Assembly: GCA_038380795.1 (NCBI GenBank)
Contig: CM076259.1
Coordinates: 100,551,739-100,615,738, forward strand
Direction of reading: 5' to 3'
Source of the DNA: Pyrocephalus nanus
Taxonomy: Eukaryota; Chordata; Aves; Passeriformes; Tyrannidae
DNA length: 64,000 nucleotides
The notes beneath the pieces are model-generated. The model was not told the origin of the DNA. It saw only the letters and a program-made list of their open reading frames with translations, and made no database searches. Positions 62,252 through 64,000 of this stretch are shown one piece after another (within the stretch, counting starts at the first letter, position 1; every line of letters begins with the position of its first letter). The position numbers and the translations under genes were made by a program.

Positions 62252-62841
62252 CTGCAGGTAGTTAAAAAGAAAAAACAAAACAAAACAAAACATTAAAGAT
62301 GCATGAAAGGAATATTGAAATATTTTAGATTTTCTTAAAATATTGCTCTCATCTAAGCCCTCCTTTAGAAATCTCATTTTTAAAAAAAGTTAACAGTTAA
62401 TGCTCAAGAAAGAAACATCACTCACAGCATTTCCCATCTCCCAATATGACAAAAAAAAAATTTAAGAAACAAGTCTTCAAATAAATTTTTGAATCTCTTA
62501 CAAACTTGCATGGTCTTGGACATACATTTAGCATAATCAAATGGAAAAATACATATTTGAATATTAATCATCAGGGCTGTCACAAAGTTCATATAATGAG
62601 GCAAATGCATTAATGAATTAGGAATTTTGGTTTTGACAGCAAATACCCAAGGAACAGGCATTGGGAATTCCCTACATGATTGTCAAGTGAGTGCAGTTCT
62701 TCTACAAGTTACATCTGTTGGAAGGAAGAACAGTGGAATTGATGCTGGATTTTTTGATATCTTTGTTCACAGAGCCAGGCAGAGTAGGGGGAACAAGCTA
62801 AATTTAGTCATTCTACTGGCCTATGCCTTTTATCTTATGCT

Positions 62842-62860
62842 GAAAAAAAAAAAAAAAAAA
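62842..62860. repeat. A-run
   Basis: About 18 A in a CLTRN intron. Confidence 0.9.
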
Positions 62861-63003
62861 GTGTATTATCTATTTTAAAGGAAGATTGCTCAGCTTTATG
62901 TGAAGTTTTTAGCGGAAGGGCATAGGCACAGAACTTCTCAGGGCATACGATGCAAGGGTGTGCGAAACGCCTTTCTTCAGATTCTTACAAATTAGGTTTC
63001 TGA

Positions 63004-63198
63004 CGCTAGCACCAGTAAGTAGCGGAACGATCGGCAAACCCTCCTGGAATGGCATCAGCACGAGTATTTGGGCTCAGGAAGCTCCAGGGTCACCAGGGAC
63101 GCCACTGGCCCCGCGCGCCGCCGCGCCCTGCGGGCAGCGCCACCTGCCGGCCATGCCCGCCAGCGCCAGCGGGAACGGGGACCGGGCGTGAGGGATGC
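63004..63198. other. CpG-dense patch in a CLTRN intron
   Basis: About 22 CpGs in 195 bases by my count, against almost none in flanking sequence. It directly abuts the CR1 copy. No exon or promoter motif was recognised. Confidence 0.7.
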
Positions 63199-63199
63199 G

Positions 63200-63795
63200 G
63201 CTTGGGATGGAAGGGATCCCAGAGATCATCTAGCTCCAACCCCCCTGCCTGCACAGGGAAACCCTTCACTAAACCAGCTTGCTCAAAGACCCATCCAACC
63301 CGGCCGTGAACGCTTCCAGGGACGGGGCATGCACAATTTCCCTTGGATCTGATGCTGTATCTCACCACCCTCATTGTAAAAAATTTCTTCCTAATATCTA
63401 ATCTAAATCCACCCCCTTACACTTTATTACTGTTACCCCTTGTTCTGTCACTACAGACCTTAGAAGTAAGTCCCTCAATCTCCTTCTTGTAGGCTCCCTT
63501 CAGGTACTGAAAGGTGTTAAAAGGTCACCCCAGAGCTTTCTCTTCTCCAGGCTGAACAAAACTAATTCTCTCATCTTTTCCTCATAGGAGAGGTGCTCCA
63601 TCCCTATAATCATCTTGGTGGCCCTACTTGGGATGTGACCCCACAGCTGGATGCAGTACTGGAGGTGGGGTCTCACCAGAGCAGAGCAGAGGTGCAGAAT
63701 CCCCTCCCTCAACCTTCTGGTCTCACCTCTTTTGGTGCAGCCCAGGATATGGTCGGTGTTCTGAGCTGCAAGTGCACATTCCAAAGAGATATGCA
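63200..63795 (-). mobile_element. CR1 LINE 3' fragment (longest copy here)
   Basis: Reverse orientation, about 600 bp: GATGGAAGGGATCCCAGAGA, CTTGCTCAAAGACCCATCCA, CTTCCTAATATCTAATCTAA, AGGAGAGGTGCTCCATCCCT and GATGCAGTACTGGAGGTGGG. It covers the 3'UTR and the end of the reverse transcriptase ORF, with the 5' part missing. Confidence 0.95.
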
Positions 63796-64000
63796 ATAAA
63801 ATGGATTTTGCAGAGCTGAAATACTCACTTTTACCTCTCTGGAACTGTATCAATTTGGAAATACAAAGAATTTTTATGGATAAAAGAGGAAAGCCATCCT
63901 CTGGAATTTGAAAAGGTGTTCCCATCAGTTTGCTGGCAACAGTCAGAAGATGAAAGCAGATTTATTCTTCACAAAAAAAAAGAAAAGCACAAAATATACA

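Larger units (their letters stand above)
62252..64000 (-). other. CLTRN intron (continues beyond the window)
   Basis: Holds AAAAC repeats (62270-62292), an A-run (62842-62860), a CpG-dense patch (63004-63198) and a CR1 copy (63200-63795). The next upstream CLTRN exon was not found. Confidence 0.6.

Noticed and set aside
63500..63925. 141-codon ORF, - strand.
   Set aside because: It is mostly the CR1 fragment read in sense, not a host gene.

Overview
The window looks like a nuclear chromosome segment from a bird. The evidence is split genes with GT-AG introns, many 5'-truncated CR1 LINE fragments (several ending in the TTCTATGATTCT-type tail), and bird-like ACE2 and collectrin proteins. I cannot name the species. 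Three genes are recognisable, in the order also found next to mammalian ACE2: BMX (+), ACE2 (-), CLTRN (-).

Region 1 (about 1-16.4 kb, + strand) holds the decayed remains of BMX, a Tec-family tyrosine kinase. Pieces of the SH3 domain (3.7 kb), the SH2 domain (9.6 and 10.4 kb) and the kinase C-lobe (13.2, 15.2 and 16.3 kb) lie in the right order and on one strand. They carry in-frame stops, frameshifts and destroyed splice sites. The exons for the kinase N-lobe and catalytic loop were not found. I read this as a unitary pseudogene, and it is the most interesting thing in the window.

Region 2 (19.9-43.9 kb, - strand) holds a complete, apparently functional ACE2. All 18 coding exons were placed with canonical GT-AG splice sites and compatible phases. 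They sum to 2430 nt, or 809 codons plus stop. All zinc and substrate-binding residues checked are at the same residue numbers as in human ACE2. A TATA box, a near-consensus HNF1 site and a 4-codon upstream ORF lie just 5' of the start.

Region 3 (43.9-54.6 kb) is intergenic. It holds a GC-richer block near 47.6-48.7 kb, CR1 pieces and one unrecognised ORF.

Region 4 (54.6-64 kb, - strand) holds the last three coding exons of CLTRN (collectrin); its 5' exons lie beyond position 64000. CLTRN is the paralogue of the ACE2 neck, membrane and tail region, and two exons in each gene have identical lengths (117 and 195 nt) and phases. In mammals both proteins chaperone SLC6 amino-acid transporters, ACE2 in gut and collectrin in kidney. 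ACE2 is also the carboxypeptidase that converts angiotensin II to angiotensin-(1-7).

No RNA gene, CRISPR array or microbial-type feature was seen. Most of the remaining sequence is intron or intergenic DNA with simple repeats.
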